Assembly (NCBI GenBank): GCA_000469685.2
Contig: LS997566.1
Location: 44,193,442 to 44,257,441, forward strand
Direction of reading: 5' to 3'
From: Haemonchus contortus
Lineage: Eukaryota; Nematoda; Chromadorea; Rhabditida; Trichostrongylidae
Length of the DNA stretch: 64,000 nt
Shown here: one piece after another, positions 61,671 to 64,000 of the stretch
Position numbering within the stretch: the first letter of the stretch is position 1
Layout: the number at the start of each line of letters is the position of its first letter
Translations under genes and position numbers: made by a program
Notes under the pieces: generated by a model
What the model was told of the DNA's origin: nothing
Databases searched by the model: none
The model's input: only the letters and a program-made list of their open reading frames with translations

Positions 61671-61960
61671 TGCGCTTCGTTGTGCGTGTCCGTCGAAACT
61701 AGGTCACGCCGCAGCCGTCGCATGCGGAGGGTCAGCCCGCGATACTTGACAGACGTCGCAGTTGTCAGTGGGGCATACAATTCGCGCTTGTTCCACGGCA
61801 GTCCGAAAGAGAGAAGGTAACGCGGGCATATGCAAATCGTTCGCTTCACTAAATCTTGGTGGTACTGTAATGCCATTTTGGGACCTTAGTGGGGTGTGCC
61901 GCGCGCGATGTGGGCGGGGTGACCTACATTCGACGGACGCACGCAACGGACGTTCTCCGA
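61670..61960 (+). mobile_element. inverted-repeat element, family G, copy 4
   Basis: GCGCTTCGTTGTGCGTGTCCGTCGAAACTAGG at the left, inverted TACATTCGACGGACGCACGCAACG at the right; interior collinear with 42786-43077. Confidence 0.65.
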
Positions 61961-62349
61961 TTGAAAAGGGATAGTTTTCGATGTTTCCACAGAGGATTTG
62001 TGTATATCTCTTCATCGCGGATCAAACCTTTTGAACGGCCTGGAATTATTGACTAGAACTTTCGTTTTAGTCCATTCCCATGTCTACCACTGACGTATTC
62101 CTATTGTAATAGCGAACTCATTCCTTCCTCTCTTGACTCAATGCTGGCTCTACTGTACGCCATTATTGTCATCAATGAAACTTGCCTCCATGCTCTCTCT
62201 CCCTCCCCCCACCCACCCACGATCCTACCGGCATTTTTTGTCTTGTTATCAAGCTGTATTCTCACTTTTGGAAACTTCGGCTCATCACTCCCAACGGAAT
62301 GAATTCCTATTCGAGGTTCAATCTTCACTTGTAGAAAAATTCTTACCGG

Positions 62350-62527
62350 CTATGCAACAGAGTAGCTGGCACTATCTTCTTTCGGCATAGGGAAATTCAT
62401 ATTTATTCCAAGTAGCTCACTGTCCTTTCTGACGGGGAAATTTCGAACATAGTTGTAACATAGTTTTATAGCCATTAGTAGAATACCAGCGCACATAACA
62501 CAAAGGCCAATGAAGATGACACCATCA
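62350..62527 (-). CDS. terminal exon of a single-pass membrane protein
   Basis: Behind GCGTTTTTCAG, 58 codons run to TAG. A transmembrane helix VIFIGLCVMCAGILLMAIKL is followed by CYNYVRNFPVRKDSELLG and a short polar tail ending EDSASYSVA, as in a type I receptor or adhesion protein tail with tyrosines. Upstream exons would lie at >62527; an open stretch near 62678-62750 (EVCDGYQKLRAKRAIWMRTG) may be one, but its phase does not fit. Family F is inserted farther upstream. Confidence 0.45.
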
Positions 62528-62837
62528 CTGAAAAACGCCACGTTTTTCTCCGTTCATCATTTCAGTTTAGAGCAAAGACAAAACCGGTGAAAGAAGAAAA
62601 GAAGGAGAAAATTGCATAAATTAATGTAGGCGAAATAGCCCTACATCCATATGTTCTCATTTCACCCTTACATTTCTGACCTGTTCTCATCCAGATTGCT
62701 CTCTTTGCACGAAGTTTCTGGTACCCATCGCAGACCTCACGGACCACCATCTTCAGACAGATAATGGTAAACTGGTATGCACAGAAGCACAGGTTTTTCC
62801 TTCAGTGGAAAACCATCTAGTGTGCCAGGAAGTCATA

Positions 62838-63488
62838 GGCTGCTTTCATAGTCCGCCGGCCGGCGTGCCACGAGGCAGTGCTAGGGGGGAGGAGGGGGGT
62901 CCGGGAACTTCTCCCCTAACACGGCGTCGCAGACGCCGCACCAGCCGCCTATCGCGAGATTGCGATGGAAGATTGGAGCGCGCAATTTGTGAGGTAGGGA
63001 GTCCTTTAATTACTTGAATTGGCTGGCCGCTCTTTTCAATTCCAATGCGGTATTGATCGTCGTTTATGTAGGAGGGGTCATTCTAATTAATCAAGTCTAA
63101 TAAACACGAAAACGAAAAAGAAACCGAAGAAAAAACGATTAAATCTAATAAAAAAGCAAGGCAATCAACGAAAAATTCCGCGTCCTATAGATTGGCGGAG
63201 TACGGTAAGTGCAGTGGCATTTGCCGCATGCCGCAAGGGAGAATGCCGCGATAGGGGAGAAGTTCCGTTACCCGGGAGGAGGGCGGCAGACGGTCAATCG
63301 AAGGGCTGAAAACAAAGAAGAACAAGATCAAGAACTAAACAACCAGGGGCTTGTACAAATGGTTTTTGATCTTGTCTTTCCTTGTTTACAGCCCTTCGAG
63401 GGGCTGACCGACCGCCTGCCGCCCTCCTCCCCCCTAGCACTGCCTCGTGGCATGCCGGCCAGCCGGCTGGCTGACTATGAAAGCAGCC
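62838..63488. mobile_element. inverted-repeat element, family F, with nested family E
   Basis: Ends GGCTGCTTTCATAGTCCGCC and the inverted GACTATGAAAGCAGCC; inner inverted GCACTGCCTCGTGGC and CTCGAAGGGCTG segments. A family E copy splits it at 62897-63273. 6600-6760 is a fragment of the same family. Confidence 0.7.
62897..63273 (-). mobile_element. inverted-repeat element, family E, copy 3
   Basis: Ends GGGTCCGGGAACTTCTCCCC and GGGGAGAAGTTCCGTTACCC, inverse orientation to the other two. Flanks GGGAGGAGG on both sides (one-base ambiguity in the G run) fit a 9-bp duplication. Confidence 0.75.
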
Positions 63489-64000
63489 ATAGCGACCGGT
63501 TATGAGAGAAACGAAGACAAAATAGTTGGTTAGAGAACGGCACAATTTTTCGACGTTCCGGTACAATGAACGGGCATTTGGTTCCTTCCCTTTTTCAGTA
63601 TTCTGTGCATATTCTCCAAACTTGATGGATTCGTCGCAGTGAGTGTCTGAACCGAGTAATCAACGCTTGGGACCCCTCTCAGCTCTGAGAGCTTCACTTT
63701 TCTGAGCAAATGTTTGTAATTTGACTCTCATTTGCTATTTCTTTCTGTAATTGGACACGCCACTCGGAAAATGGCACAGCAAAATTGACTTGATGACTTC
63801 ATGTGTTCTGGAGGAGAAATTCGAATCCTGGACATAAAAAGGTGAGAAGCTCTCACCAAAATCAACTGGGAGCGACACTCACTGGCAGCCGATGTTGACA
63901 AGAGTTCGTATCAGGGTTGCTCGTGGAATGTTTTCTTATTTTAATCTCATTTCACTAGCTTTCCGCTAATGATTAAGTTGTAGATTCTTTTAAATTGGCT
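63489..64000. other. no recognisable feature
   Basis: No ORF, splice chain or repeat that I can assign. Confidence 0.4.

Noticed and set aside
61577..61876. 99-codon minus-strand ORF ending at 61577
   Set aside because: Most of it lies inside the family G element, and related ORFs appear in the other family G copies.
1..64000. CRISPR array, operon of bacterial type, phage or integrated virus
   Set aside because: No regularly spaced repeats with unique spacers and no bacterial or viral gene signatures; all repeats fit eukaryotic transposons, SINEs or microsatellites.

Overview
The window is nuclear DNA of a nematode, most likely a clade V strongylid (hookworm-like) worm. The evidence is small genes with 50-500 bp introns ending in TTTCAG-type acceptors, start codons sitting directly behind splice-acceptor-like sites (as in spliced-leader trans-splicing), a nematode-style tyrosine phosphatase, and dense RTE, mariner and inverted-repeat element families. 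There is no bacterial, viral or CRISPR-like system. All gene models were built by hand from splice sites and codon phase.

Layout. 81-173 (+): last exon of a gene entering from the left, with a poly(A) signal. 300-4545: SINE copies, two abutting inverted-repeat elements and two orphan candidate exons. 4924-9037 (-): six-exon protein tyrosine phosphatase, its big intron filled with repeats. 9501-10323: decayed mariner. 11595-15630 (-): 15-exon coiled-coil protein. 16023-20334 (-): complete 14-exon CoREST/RCOR (SPR-1) homologue with ELM2, SANT, a GATA-like zinc finger and a second SANT. The two lie head to tail 392 bp apart.

20.7-30.5 kb is a stack of nested mobile elements in one copy of a 1.6 kb repeat (here R1), including a 3.7 kb palindromic element with ~0.89 kb inverted arms and a nearly complete RTE retrotransposon. 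An uninterrupted R1 copy at 36.5-38.1 kb gives the empty site for several of these insertions, so the order of events can be read directly.

31190-36512 (+): a kinesin-14 (C-terminal motor) gene, inactivated by a full-length mariner inserted between two codons of the motor, a 4-bp tandem duplication and two poly-A frame breaks. 41305 to beyond 59987 (+): a long gene of at least 13 exons with no family I recognise, whose introns hold a second RTE (itself split by a 385-bp-class element), a deleted mariner and several inverted-repeat elements. 61.2-62.5 kb (-): 3' exons of one or two further genes. The right end carries another element-in-element nest.

The most distinctive observations are the dateable insertion stack with matching empty sites, the palindromic element with a PHD-finger-like core, the kinesin knocked out by a mariner, the phosphatase whose WPD loop lacks its aspartate, and the CoREST with an extra zinc finger. 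Repeat names (R1, families A-H) are local to this report.
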